Below are positions 52,046 through 64,000 of a DNA stretch of 64,000 nt, piece by piece. The notes below the pieces were generated by a model that was given only the letters and a program-made list of their open reading frames with translations, made no database searches and was not told where the DNA came from. Both the position numbers and the translations under genes were made by a program. The DNA comes from Prunella strophiata (taxonomy: Eukaryota > Chordata > Aves > Passeriformes > Prunellidae). The number at the start of each line of letters is the position of its first letter. Position 1 is the first letter of the stretch. The stretch covers positions 51,771,551-51,835,550 of the forward strand of contig JAZBQD010000030.1 of NCBI GenBank assembly GCA_036583965.1, in the 5' to 3' direction.

Positions 52046-55000
52046 AAAAAGCTCTCTGCCCATGCCCAGAAAAACCTGCTGAAATTTCTAGGAAGTGTGA
52101 GCACTTTGTAGGACAGCTGCCTACGGGCATGAGAGTACAAGGAGAGCCTGCCAGTTTTTATTTCCAGAAAGATCCTTCTAGCAACTGTTGTCATTGCTAT
52201 TCTCTTCTCTTTGACAGCAAGGGCAAATATGACCATGGCTCTGACTCCTGGGCACAGAGCAGTCTGCCTGCATCCCCACACTCCAGTGGCTTCATGCCAT
52301 TAACCTAATTGTATCAGACATTGGAACCAGTGAAGCCTTTAACTTATATCTCTGGCTGGTAAAACAACATTAAACTTTGTAAAACTCAGCAATCCAAAAA
52401 AGTTTTCTGCAGACACCTTTATTAGTAATTAGATTAAGGAACAGATTGTGAATCTACTGAATCTGGTGCATGTCTAGGCAGCAGTTGGCTTATAAAAAGA
52501 TGAAAAAAATCAGCAATTCAGCCCATTAAATGAACGTTCACATGACTGTGTTATAACTATAGATTAAAATAAAACTGAAATCAATTGTGGATTAAAGTTA
52601 TAGTTTTCAGACTGGAATTCTCATCTCTTCACAAATAGCAGCATTTCACTCTGTGTGTGTGGATTTTCCACTTGCAAAATCTCAGGCGTATGCAAATCAT
52701 AGAAAACTGAAAATTGTTAGTATTACAAAAAGGTGCTGTTTATAGAAGCTCACTACATATTTATTATTTATAGTTTTCCATTCAATGAGCACAATTCCTG
52801 CCACAATAGACAGTGATGAAATAGTGACATCATCTGTCAATCAGCTGAGAATGAGCCTTTTGCTTTTTTCCTCCAAATGGCTTTCAGAGTGATTGGCACC
52901 TCTTATAGAGACACTGGCAATCTGACTGTGTGCTTTGTTTCAGGTGTTTTCTGATTCAGAGTGTTTTCTGCTAGTGCGCCTACTCATGATTCCTATCCGT
53001 TGGTGTTTCGTGTTTTCTTTTTTTTTTTTCTTCCATTCAGCTGTGGCTTCTTCCTTTCCTTGTTACCATATAAAATGTGTGTATGAGCTGGATATTATCA
53101 GTTCAGACTATTGTCCTGTAGTGCTCAAGTTCAGTCAAGCTTAGCCACAAGCTCCAGCTGGTGCAGAACCATGTTATAACCCACGGAATGAATGGGAGTG
53201 TGTAGGCAAAGAAACCATGACCAAGTCCAAAGTTTTTCATCCATTTCTGTTGCAATTATCTACAGTGTTATCTGTGGTTACACAAAACAAAAATTTTTCC
53301 AGGAAAAGTAAATTTTTTTCCCATCAGGAGAACAACTATATGGTGTGGTCTTCTTATAAGGTGTTCTTCTTCCTGCAATAAGCAATGGTATTGCCTATCA
53401 AAATGCAGTTGCTTCACAGAGATGGTACTTCTCCCCCCTTCTGCCCCAATACCCAAAAGAGACAACCAATAAAACCAAGCAGCACTATAAAAAAGATTGA
53501 CTTAAATGAACAGAAGGTATTAATGACATCTAGAGTAATGACAGCACAATTCTAATCCTAGGCAGAGCTCTAGAGGGAAGAGCTGCCACCCAAGAGAAAA
53601 GAACTGCTTGTAAGGTCCAAAAGAGTGTTGATTGTGCTCTCTGTGTTACACACAATCCATTTACAAATGGCAATATGAAATTCCCAGGTATTTTATAACA
53701 AAAACAAATCTTTAGGTGTTTTTTTTTTTCCCTAACCTGTACTGATCTGTGCTAGTGTGTAGCAAATCCTTGACTTCAGTGAATGTGAGTAAATCCCTTG
53801 AATTAGCTTGTCTGTACCAGCTCAGGTCCCGGGCTTAAGAGCTGTGCCTGGACTGTTGGATGGAACAGGCTCATGTCCCTGTGCAATCATGACCAGGCTG
53901 TGATAGCTCACACTGGCTGTGTGCTTTTTGGCAGTTTTGGCTTGTACCCTCTAGAGCTCCACTGAACTGTGCACAATCCAATCTGGGCAAGAGCACAGTC
54001 TTTCCAGCCGGCATAAAGCACAAACCCAGATATTCTGGGGGAAAAAAGAGAATTTATTTAGGTAGATGTAGTCCATGCTGTGTCTGTTGCCCTCAGAGCA
54101 GGGGGTCTGACCTTTCATTATCTGATGTTCCTGCACAGATGTAGATGCACAGCATCTAACATAAACTGAATGCTAATCCTGATTCTGAATTCAGCACTTA
54201 ATGCTGAATTCAGCACCACAACAGAAATTACAGCTGTGGAACTGTGTGTGGAAAACAGTCCTAGATATACAGCAAGATTATGTCAGATAGCTGCACTTTT
54301 ATTAAAAAAATAATGAAGAGCAAGAAACAAGGAGTTTCTATAGGCTTACAAAAGTAAGGACTAATGATGCATGAGCATCAGAAATTCTTCCCACAAACGG
54401 CCTTCTGACTCTCTGAGCAAATTTCTATAAACTGTATTTTCTGTTTGCTTTGTCTAAGTATTGAAATGAATTTTCTGTCTCCTAAAGCAGTGGAGTTCTC
54501 AGCATCTGGCTTGGCATTAGGGAGCAGGAATACCTCCCATCGATCTCAATGATATTGGCTAAGAGCCAACATGAGTTTTCTGCAGAAGCAAATTCTGAGT
54601 TCATAATTGTGAGTATTCAGCAGTTCATATCCCATTACTGAGAGCTACTTCCTCAGTTAGAGAATATTCCCATGAGAGCCATGCGTCCTAAGCACCTTGA
54701 ATCCCTAACATAAAAATTCACATTCAGCTTCTCGGAAATAAGACATAAAAAAATATTCATTCATGAGAAACATTTAGTGAGTAATTTCTTATAGCAACCA
54801 TTGAAAAGTCACTCTTCATTTATGTGGTGCTTGCAGACAGAAATGTTGTGGGGAAATTGGAGTACATAGCTCCTGTTTATGCTATGTCCTGGGAACTCAG
54901 GGCTGTTCTGGGGACCTCAGTGGCAGCCCGGCTGTGAACCACCAGGGATTACCTCCCGTGCTGAGACTGGAGGGAAGCAGTCATTTCATTCTCTTCCCTT

Positions 55001-55120
55001 TTTTTTACTCATGGCCAATCCTGTCTGCTCTTCATATCACCTGTACAGATACAGCTGTAGTAAGCTCTACAGTTTTGTCTAAGAATACCACCGCACCTGG
55101 GAGGTTTATACAGTTTTATA
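52046..55120. other. Intergenic DNA, no gene seen
   Basis: AT-rich unique sequence with a 12-bp inverted repeat at 54185-54213 and an otherwise featureless set of short frames. Confidence 0.7.
54185..54213. repeat. 12-bp perfect inverted repeat with EcoRI-type palindromes
   Basis: CTGAATTCAGCA (54185-54196), a CTTAA spacer, then TGCTGAATTCAG (54202-54213). Each arm contains the 10-bp palindrome CTGAATTCAG, so the same palindrome is also directly repeated. Confidence 0.95.
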
Positions 55121-55126
55121 CCTTCC

Positions 55127-55640
55127 GTGTACGAGCTAAAGAAATGTGTTATCCCAGAGAATATTGTTATTTCGATATCCGGCTCGTGTGCTCAGCCGTG
55201 CGGCCGGGAGTCTGACCGGATACTCTGGAGGTCGAGGCTCCCATCTAGCGGTGAAACTAAAAGGTGCAAAAGGAGCCGAACACGGGAGCGAACATTCCTT
55301 AGGTCCTTGGGAGCATCCTCCCTCTTGTTCCCAACCATAGCTGATTCAGGAGAAGAGAAAGACAAAGAAAAAAGCCAGGCAACCCCCAGCATCTCTGAAG
55401 TTTGGGACAAGCGGTTCAATTCTTACAAGAAGGGAATGCAGCTCTCTGGGGAGGATGTTTTTTACTGAAGGCCAGGCAGGACGTTCTGCAGATGTTCTGT
55501 CAGTAGCTGAGGTACTGCACGACCTGCAAGCCAACCCACAGGCTCAGGAAAGGCAGAAAGCAAAGCCTGGTCTCTGCATAGTAACCTGGATTTTCAGACT
55601 TCCTTTTTCAGAAAAAACCCAAGTGTCTGTCAGGTAGAAG
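55127..55640 (+). other. CpG-enriched patch with two overlapping open frames
   Basis: About 14 CpGs fall within 55130-55290, while flanking kilobases have almost none. An open frame at 55127-55468 (first codon GTG, not ATG) ends at a TGA just after a T6 run, and another frame opens at ATG 55455 and continues to 55637 with charged, protein-like content. A CAG|GTAGAA donor-like site lies at 55630-55635. I do not recognise either frame. It could be an exon of an unannotated transcript, a decayed gene copy interrupted by an indel, or chance. Confidence 0.3.
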
Positions 55641-58600
55641 TGAGGAGAACAACATAATCACTTCTGCCAGGATGCACCAATGAAATGGAATAAATAGAGC
55701 ACTTCTTGAAAAATATAATGACATTATAGGCTCCACAACAGCAATGAAATTTGCAAAAGAGGTCTGTGACCTTGTGAAGGTTGATTTTTTTGAGGGTGGC
55801 CTACCTATTCCCCCTAAACCCACCTCAATTTTCCCCCCCAAAACCCCATCCAGATACCACAGAACAATTTTTGATATCCACAGGCACACATCCAGGCAAA
55901 CTGTGAAGAAATCTAAGTGCATATTTCATAAGCACATCAATAACCATAACCATATTGACTATGCAAAAAATGAAGAACAGTGACACTTGAGTGATAAAAG
56001 ACAGTGTTCTGCATACTGTTGAAGTCAATAAGGTGAGCTGAAGTGAATTAAATTGAAATATCAACTCAGTTTCTGCTGCCTCATGTTTTCAGACAATTGG
56101 ATTTCTTTTTATGCAGGGAGAATTATAGATGATAGATTGCAGATCATTTCCACTGCAGCATTCTTTTTCTGGATGTTCCTGTTGTATCTGCTTAGCCCCA
56201 GTGGATGTGTTGAAGATCCACCTGAAGGTCCTAGTTTCAGTCTTTTTCAGTCCTTGTGAGTGTGTTTTGACTCAGAAGTGCAGTGACCTTTGCTTGCTGC
56301 CAGCTCTGGCAGCTATTTGAGCTGTAACTTTGGCCTGTGCATTTCTGTAACTACCACAGTTTCCTCGAGATGACTTTTCTGAATAATGGTTTTAGAAAAA
56401 AGTCACAAGAGGAATGCTGGCTGCCTCAGTCCTTGCCACTCTGGCTGTCCTTTCATTTTGTGCTGATGCTCAGATTACAGGCCTGTAAGACTCAGCTGTT
56501 CCAGTTCACCAGGGTTCACATAAATATTTCCTTCTGTTTCAGTTAACCTAGTTTCACTCCCTCCTGCCTGACCTGGAGGCCACAGAGGAAAACACAATTA
56601 GCATCTCCATGTTTTGCCCACCTTGGGCCAAAGGCACATGTTCTGCCACATTTCAGGACACAGGAATAAAAAAATCTCCATGTTCCTCTGAGCACAGACT
56701 GAGCTGACTTGCAACTTTGTGAATTTAACAGGTATCTTAGCCTGGAAAATGTCATTTGGCTTTGCAGATCACTGCAAACACTTTGCCAAGCTGCAAACCC
56801 ACTTCACCATCCATGCCCACCTGTGCCCATATCTCAGTGTTTTTTCTGACCTGGTTGAAATCTCACCTTTGTGAAGACTTTCCAGGTTGTTTTAAGAATA
56901 TAAATAGACAACAGTTGAATTATTTTTGTCTTACTTTCTTCTGTGGAGCCATCTCAAAGGTGGACCCACTGCAAACAATATCTACACCAGGGGACACATC
57001 AAGTGTCCACATCTGCAAGTTGCCAAAGGGATTCATGCAGGCTTTGTGAATCTGGGTACCCAAGAAGCAGCTGCCCTGTGCCCAACAGTCTGACAGTGGG
57101 CCTCTTTGCAGCTTCTGTGCAGCCACTGCTTCAGTATGATATTTTCCCCCTCAGATCCCACTTCAAAGATCAGCTACTCTGGAAGATGGTGTTAATTGAT
57201 TGAAAATTCCTCAGAGGATCCAAATGAACTCTCTTTGCCCCTGGAAATAGCCACACCTGTGTCTGTGATTTGACTATTCACATGGAGTATAGGGGAAATG
57301 CTCTTTGAAGTTTAGCTTGAAAGTGATAGACAAGGCTGTGTAGCCACCTCTGCTTCTCTTTCCCCAATCCTTTAAATGTTTCTTGATACAGACTGGCAGG
57401 GCTGTGTTACAAGGACAGTGGAAGGTTGGGTAGGTGGGAAGTGAGTAGAGGCAGAAGATCAAATTATCCAAGGAGAAATAATTCATTTTACCAGCTACCA
57501 CATTTTATGTTAAAACTGGCAAATGTGAAAGAAAAACATGGAATCTGATTTCTCCTGCTTCTTTACTAACGACTCAGAGAAAGGCAACAAAAACTGCTCC
57601 TACCAAACCTGGTTAATAATTGCCCTGCCTATTTTGTGTTGCTTCTCTTCAGGGAGCTACCTATCATCAGTAAAAACTTTTCCATTCTCACAGTGCATGG
57701 AGGGATACCAGCAGTTGTTGGAGCAGTTGGTTGGTGAGGCACACTCATGGTAATGGAGGTGTTGTAGGATTTGGTTCCTGTAGGGTGTCACTGCAGGTGT
57801 AGCTGCTCCCTGCTGAAAGGGCCCTGGCTGGCTCCTTGTATTCCTTAGCATGACCAAAGTTGCTTCACTTGGAAGTGATTTTGCAGGTGCTGAAGGAGAT
57901 GTACTAGGAGATGTGCTCAAGGAGCTTATAGCAAAGATAATAGCCCCCTTTGATTAATTATGTTGTAGCAGCAGGGGCAGGGACAGGGCAGGCTGTGTTT
58001 TAGGCTATATACAGGCATATTTTTTTCCCAGAGACATTGTGATGTGAGCAGGAAAAAAGTTAACATACAAAACCCCCACTATTGATAAGTGCTGAAGATG
58101 TATTTCTTCTGTCTTTCCATCTTCCCTAGAGCTCAAATGATACCTTCACTTGCACTGAGCCCCTCTTTCTTAGATATCCCAGCCAAACTGCTCCTTTTTT
58201 GCTTCTCCACTTAAATTAGCTTTGCCCTTTTTCACTGGGTTAACAGAGCAGGAAGGAGACACGTGGAAACCAGAGATCCAAGAGTGCCTATGAAAAAGTC
58301 TGGAGGTATTGTGAGTAGGTCTTGCCTGGGAAAAACTGATGGAGTCTGGCAGCCCTGTAACTTACCAAAGATACACTTTCATAAGTCCTTTTATGGACAT
58401 CCTTTTTGGGAAGGATAATTGTGTATTAGTATTTAACTGGAATGAGTAACAGATGATCCAGTTAAAGATCAAGACAGACAGGTCATTTAAATGTTTGCCT
58501 TTTATAAACCAGCTTGAAGAACTGCTGCTTATGACCTCTATTCCTCATTGAGCTATCATGAAGGAATCTTGGCTATTTATCACATTCACCTGCCAAAGAC

Positions 58601-59090
58601 TCCATCAATGGGTGATGGATGTGACAGGCAACAAGCTGGACATCACAATAATTCTTCAGCCATCTTGGGAACAAAGGACTCAAGAGGCGAGACAATATCT
58701 AATTCAACAAAGACTAACAAAGCTCTGAAAGGTCCTAACAGAGTTTCCACTAAGAGGACATGAATTCCTCCAACAAAACAAGCAAGGCCAACTGGTTGTT
58801 CCCTTGACCCCGTGTGACAGAAAACAAGACAAAGTTCCCTTGTCAAGCTTGTCACAGAGATGGAGCTTTTAATGATAGCAGGGTTGTTTGAGGAAACAAA
58901 AGGAAGGAGGAGGCTGGATACAGCAGGGGATAAGTGTGGTAACCTCTCACCCTCTGAAAAGGCTGCCAAACAACAGCTGTAGACATAAGTCTAAAGCAGG
59001 ATGTGTTTCACTATTCATGATCACACATTCATTCATCTTATTGCTTTGTCACAGAATATACAGAAAAATTTTCCCAATAACAACAACACC
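55641..59090. other. Intergenic DNA, no gene seen
   Basis: AT-rich unique sequence. Several frames of 60-108 codons exist but none is recognisable or flanked by convincing splice sites, and no repeat family stands out. Confidence 0.65.
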
Positions 59091-59156
59091 ACCAATTCCA
59101 ATTCCAATACCAATACCAATACCAATTCCAATACCAATACAAATGCCAATGCCAAT
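59091..59156. repeat. (CCAATN)n hexamer repeat
   Basis: About eleven tandem hexamers of CCAATT, CCAATA or CCAATG type with little interruption. It is a degenerate minisatellite-like tract; every unit contains a CCAAT core. Confidence 0.93.
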
Positions 59157-60105
59157 AATAATATTTTTAAAGGATTGATATCTCATTTGTGTAATCATTT
59201 TCCATGAATTGTCACTGCACATGAATTGGCATTTCTTTATTTTCTCATGCCTGGTAGGAGTGCAGTCACTGCTTTTGTTGGTCCCAGGCTGTGTTTATGC
59301 TGCAACAGAACATGTTCAATGAACAAAATTTTTCATGTGGTGAAAATTTATGGAGAGTGTACGCCTTCTAAGTCAAATGGCAATACTTAGATTAAAATTT
59401 AGGTTAGATGGAAAGATGACGTTCCAGATTTACAAAAAAACCTATTTGTCTTCTGATTGTCAGCTGGTTTGACAGGTTAGTGCTGTCTGACACGGCTCAA
59501 ACATGTTAAAAATCAAGATTGGCAAGTGGGCAACAAAGAGATTTCCCTGCATTTTCCTCTGAATCAGCTCAAATGAAAATCTTTATCTTCATTCTCGAGA
59601 AACTGATTTCTCCAGTTTAATGCCTCAAAGAATCAGTCATAGATGTTTGAAATACATGATATCAGCATTGATCTCCTTTCCCATACTTTGCAAACTTCCC
59701 AAAAGAGGAAGAATAGCAAGTAGTTCCTGATTGCAGTTTTGGGAAGGCAGAACAGACTGTTACCTCTGTGGGCTGAAAGAGCAGATATAACCATTCTTGA
59801 GGATTCTTCTTTGCTTTATAACAAGGTCAGTTCTTCTTCCCTTTTAGGCAGTGAAAGGTGGGAACCAGTGGTATTGCACCTCTAATGGTGGTTATTTCTT
59901 GCTACCCTCCAAAGCACTGATGATCAGCACCTGATTTAGGATTTGGAAATGCACCACCAGCTCATATTTTCAAGTATGTGTGATGTTCGAAACACTAAGT
60001 GTCATAACTACTACCATATGCAGCCAGGGATGCTAATTTTTTTTTAGAACTGAGGTGTGGTCTCAGTATTCTCAGCATTTGTTGTCTTTGTCTTAAATAT
60101 TTAAC

Positions 60106-60108
<3 letters not shown>

Positions 60109-60140
<32 letters not shown>
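60109..60140. repeat. (GT)16 microsatellite
   Basis: Uninterrupted GT/TG run of 32 nt, followed by CTTTGCAG. Likely polymorphic. Confidence 0.97.
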
Positions 60141-60141
<1 letters not shown>

Positions 60142-63100
60142 TTTGCAGAATTTCAAGGGAATATGCGAAATAGTCAAGGAACCAGGGAGCAAAGTGTTGA
60201 TACTTGCTGCAATGAATTGCTTACTCTGTTTTCCTCTGTTTGGACTCTCTCAATTAGCTGTGTCCAAACAATCTACTTTTTATGCAGCTATATAGATGTG
60301 AAAGAGTTTAGCAGAGACTGACAACTGGGCTCTAATTTCTGAACTAGCTAAAATAGCACAAGCCTCGGTAATTTTGCTATCGACTCACATATTTTATGTG
60401 TGAATTTTTTTTTCTTTAAAAGCAAAGAAAGTGTTCTCATTTTAATTTAAAAAATATAATAAAATGTCTTATCCTAACTGATATGATACAATATATTGAT
60501 AAAATTTATGATAGAAAAATAATACGCTGTCATCTATAGTTTGTCAGAGATTTTCTTCTTTGAAATCAGAACTTTGTTTCAAGAATATTTTGGCATTCAT
60601 TTGTATCAGTCATGGATGAAATTTAACTACCAAGTAGATAGATTTGTATGCATGTTGTCATGTTATTCAAGAGATAAAAATGCATTTTGACAAATAACTT
60701 ATTGATAAAAATACTTAAGTGTATTTATCTGTATATTTGATAGTATGGTGTTTTTTTCCCAACTGTGTAGTTAATTTAGTTAAACAAAACACATATATTG
60801 GATTTTCTAACTTGTTTTTCCTATCCAGTCATGATGGATCAGGAGCTGACAGAATACCAGGGCTAGATTAAAAAAACAATTTTGGGAATGATTGGGTGTT
60901 GTTAAATGGAACTTAGATCACTCTGGTAGCTGCAAAGAAAGCAGGCTTATTGAAAGCAGTAATAGGAAAAAAAGTGACTTGAAACAAAAAACATTGAGTA
61001 AATTAAGTCAGATTCAAGTAGCCAAATGAACAAGCAAGGTGTGAGCATTGCCTTGTCAAAGCCAGTAATCTTAGATGCCATTAAATATTTAGTGTGATCT
61101 ATTTGATGAGTCTGGTCTATTTGATCTGCTTCTCACAAGCTCTTTCTTTGAGAGGTCTTTATTTATGATTTAATAGCTGTCCATGAATTTGGAACTTTGA
61201 ATTAAGAGAATTAAATTTTTTTCTTCAGCTGTATTTGGCATTTGATGAGTGTCTATGCAGAAGGAAATCATTCTTGAATAAGATCCTCACTTTTAGTTAC
61301 CAGCTGTCTTAGATAACAGTAGCATATTCAGTCCACAGCAGTAACTCTGGGGAAGAGACCTGTGATCTGTGGTTGTGGCTGAATTATAATTGCCCTGTTA
61401 TTTACTTAAAAAGGGACACTTACAGGTACATGGGAAACAGAGTTTGAGTATAAATAAATGAAACGCTACTCTGAAAACATGTTTCAAAGCAAATGCCTTA
61501 AAGGAAAATATCTCAAAAAGACATTTCTAAGGGCATTTCTCTTCTTAGAACACAAAGGAGAGCATATCCTTTATTTCATCCTTTAAAGTTTTAAATCCAT
61601 GGAGCTATTTAAATTACAGTAGATTCTCTGAAGAAAACTAATATACAATAGGAGAGAAAGATTGTGTCACTGTCCATTACCAAAGCATAGAATAAAACAT
61701 TCATGTCTGAAAAAATTGTAAATGACCCTTTATGACTGCAAATGAAATTCTATTATATAATGCAGTTATTGTATTGCTTCATGCATTTATTAATACTTCC
61801 TTATTTTATCAACACCATGAACAATGGGAATGACACGTATGTTGGCACAGAATGAATGTGACCCAGCAAGCTTTTAAAAAAATTGGGAATGAGCATGTTT
61901 GAAATTGAGAACTCTCTTTAGAGCCTGAAAGATTTTTTTTCTTTTTTTTTAGATTAGTGAGATGTCAGCATATGTTTTCAGTATTCAGTTGAAGCAGGGT
62001 AGGAAAAGCTATGGCCCATATTAAATGTTTTTCAAATGCCACTGCATATCACCAGATTCACTCTTCACAGATGTACCTTTTCCTGTGGTTTCATCAACAG
62101 AACCTTGGGATTTTGGTTGGTTCTGGTTTTTTCTTTGCCCCGCAGTTCTTTATAAGCTCAGGTGAGCTTATAAATCAATCTGCAATTGAAAGGCAATGTC
62201 TGATACTGTAAGCAGTTTCTCAGTGGAGTTCCCAATGATTTTATTGATTCAAGCCTTTATCAATATTTTCTTGATTTCCCACTGATTTTCTTGATTTATG
62301 GGTTTTCTGATTAAGAGAACCAAGAGGCCTTAGAGTGCTCTGAGGCTCACTGGTATTGTATCATGTCTATTAAAAAAAGACCAGTATCCCATATAGCAAA
62401 AGTAAATTTTTATTAGGGTTTTTCTGGAAAAATCTTGTTTTCTTAACTTGGTAAACAAGTTCCCTGAGATGGCTGTGACAGATATTTACTTCACCCACTC
62501 AGGACAATGCTTTAAAACCCCCTTACAGCCTTTTGCTCTGAAAATAAAATCAATATGTAGATGGAGTTATTATTATTCTGTGTTAGTATTGATGACCTGA
62601 AACTTTATCTGTCTCAGACAGGTAAATCTGGTGAGAAAGCTCATATTTTTTTCACAGCTCTAATGACCTATGCTAGCACAAAATCAACTTAATCTATTAC
62701 CTAGCTGGGGGATTGAGTAGACCTTTGGAGAGAATCAATAATGGAATACCTCCATACAAGTACTATGTACCAAACAGCTGACTGTATTTCAGAACAACCT
62801 CTAGGCTGCTTTCAGCTACAATGGGAATTGCCACTATTAGAAGGCAGAAAAAGTGGCAAAAACTAGTTTCCTCAATTCTTAGTTGTTATAAGTGCATACT
62901 AACTTTAGCTATAAATGAAAGGAACATTTTGAGATGGTTGTGGTGTTTGTTTAATATTCAGTTTTCAGAGTTCCCAAAGCAATAGGCACAAACTTATGTG
63001 CCAACCTATTTTTCCTGTTGAGATCCTACACATCTTGGGATGTTTAAGCCTTCGATTAGCACTTTCAGAGGCATTAGAAGAAATTTTCTCAGTGGTGTTT

Positions 63101-63590
63101 GCAGGGTGATATCTATTTGATTTAAAAATAATTATTTTTTCTCAAGCAGTCAATGCTTGGGCAGGATCACCTATGAAAACTCTTTTGAACAAACTCTTTT
63201 GAAAACCCTTTGGGACATGTCTACTTGCTTTTAAATTGTTGTTGATTGCCTCAGTTCACTATCTGCTTATCTCCAAAGCATACATCACGTGGACACATAG
63301 TCACAAATACTAGCCATGCCTCGAGTGTGCCAATCATAGTCAAAGTTTCTCAGTACTTTAAGCCAAAAATCAGTCATCAAACCCGCTGTATTAAATGTTC
63401 TTGCACTAATCTAGGTGGGCAACTAATGTGGAAAGATACAAATCCTTAGGTTTCTGTCTGCAATATTTTGCCAGAGGAGCACTTTGGAAGAGTGTTTTAT
63501 TTTACAGCATCCCTTACACAGGGCATCTTTGTACTGAGTGTAACAGAGCCTGACATCTGAATCCGCTGGGTTCCAGGCAGCACTGTGGTA
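60141..63590. other. Intergenic DNA, no gene seen
   Basis: Very AT-rich unique sequence with few CpGs. I see no recognisable repeats or coding exons. Confidence 0.65.
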
Positions 63591-63594
63591 TCAG

Positions 63595-63870
63595 GTAGCT
63601 GAAGCCATCTCCTGGTTACCGCCGGGTGAAGCCCAGAGCGACTTCTTTCAGCAGCTGGACTCCACTCGACGGAAACTATTCCTCTCCACCCAGACTTTCG
63701 GCCCTGTGGAGGCTGATTCCAGCCGGCTCTTCCCGAGCATCACCCCGCGGCGGACGGGAGCGGATCAGCACCACGGCCAGCGCCCCGCGGCCGCCCGCAG
63801 CCGGCGCCCCGGGGAACCCAGGAGCGCGCAGGAATCGCGGGAGAGGGAAGCCCTGCATCCGTGCTGATGC
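63595..63870. promoter_or_regulatory. CpG-rich block, candidate promoter
   Basis: Abrupt rise in GC and CpG (for example CCCCGCGGCGGACGGGAGCG and CGCCCCGCGGCCGCCCGC) inside AT-rich DNA. Both strands carry open frames of 60-97 codons, which is expected in GC-rich DNA and is not evidence of coding. It looks like a small CpG island that could promote a neighbouring gene or a non-coding transcript to the right or left. Direction, start site and product cannot be told from this window. Confidence 0.5.
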
Positions 63871-64000
63871 TTTTTATGGGGACCAGACGCCAAACAAAAG
63901 GTCAAAGGATGATATTTGACCTTCTCAACTGTATTTTAAACCGAGGAAAGGACAAAACTCTTTCACAGACACAAATGGAATAGAAAGATATTTCTGCATT

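Noticed and set aside
58643..58969. 108-codon minus-strand frame
   Set aside because: No recognisable motif, no splice-site pair and no neighbouring coding sequence; length is within chance for this much DNA.
60109..60148. GT repeat ending in CTTTGCAG as a splice acceptor for a following exon
   Set aside because: The tract is GT-alternating rather than pyrimidine-rich, and the sequence after it has no recognisable coding content or donor partner.
63626..63919. 97-codon plus-strand frame in the right-hand CpG block
   Set aside because: Pro/Arg/Gly/Ala-rich translation typical of GC-rich non-coding DNA, with a competing frame on the other strand and no family match.
1..64000. CRISPR arrays, operons, rRNA, tRNA or prokaryotic genes
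   Set aside because: No spaced direct-repeat array, Shine-Dalgarno-led gene series, or rRNA or tRNA gene was seen. The spliced gene and CR1 repeats show nuclear vertebrate DNA.

Overview
The window is vertebrate nuclear DNA, almost certainly from a bird. The gene structure is split by long introns, coding DNA is about 2% of the window, and the interspersed repeats are CR1 LINE fragments with the avian 3' end. Two candidate endogenous-retrovirus LTRs resemble types I associate with passerine birds; the passerine assignment is an inference from memory.

One protein-coding gene can be supported: FAM124A, on the minus strand. I assembled it from four exons: exon 1 at 36563-36621 with the start codon, a 32-nt exon 2 at 25929-25960, exon 3 at 9619-10358 with most of the conserved FAM124 domain, and exon 4 at 1-629, open to the left edge. 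Splice signals and codon phases agree at every junction (2/2, 1/1, 0/0). The visible exons encode 486 complete codons; the last part of the protein (about 60 residues if it matches the human length I recall) and the 3' UTR lie left of the window. A CpG island at about 36.17-36.92 kb carries the start exon and is the likely promoter.

Layout: 1-629 FAM124A exon 4; 630-9618 intron 3 (one CR1, a perfect 15-bp hairpin); 9619-10358 exon 3; 10359-25928 intron 2 (two CR1 pieces, one LTR, homopolymer tracts, an unexplained 735-bp open frame); 25929-25960 exon 2; 25961-36562 intron 1; 36563-36621 exon 1 in the CpG island; 36916-64000 upstream intergenic DNA with a candidate ERV LTR at 37570-37957, one CR1, simple repeats, a small CpG-rich open-frame patch near 55.1-55.6 kb and a second CpG-rich block at 63.6-63.86 kb that could be the promoter of a neighbouring transcript.

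I see no rRNA or tRNA gene, no CRISPR array and no multi-gene system. Most other open frames are short, lack an ATG, or are antisense shadows. The observations most worth checking are the two CpG-rich patches upstream of FAM124A, the intron 2 open frame, the LTR beside the promoter, and the unusually long homopolymer tracts.
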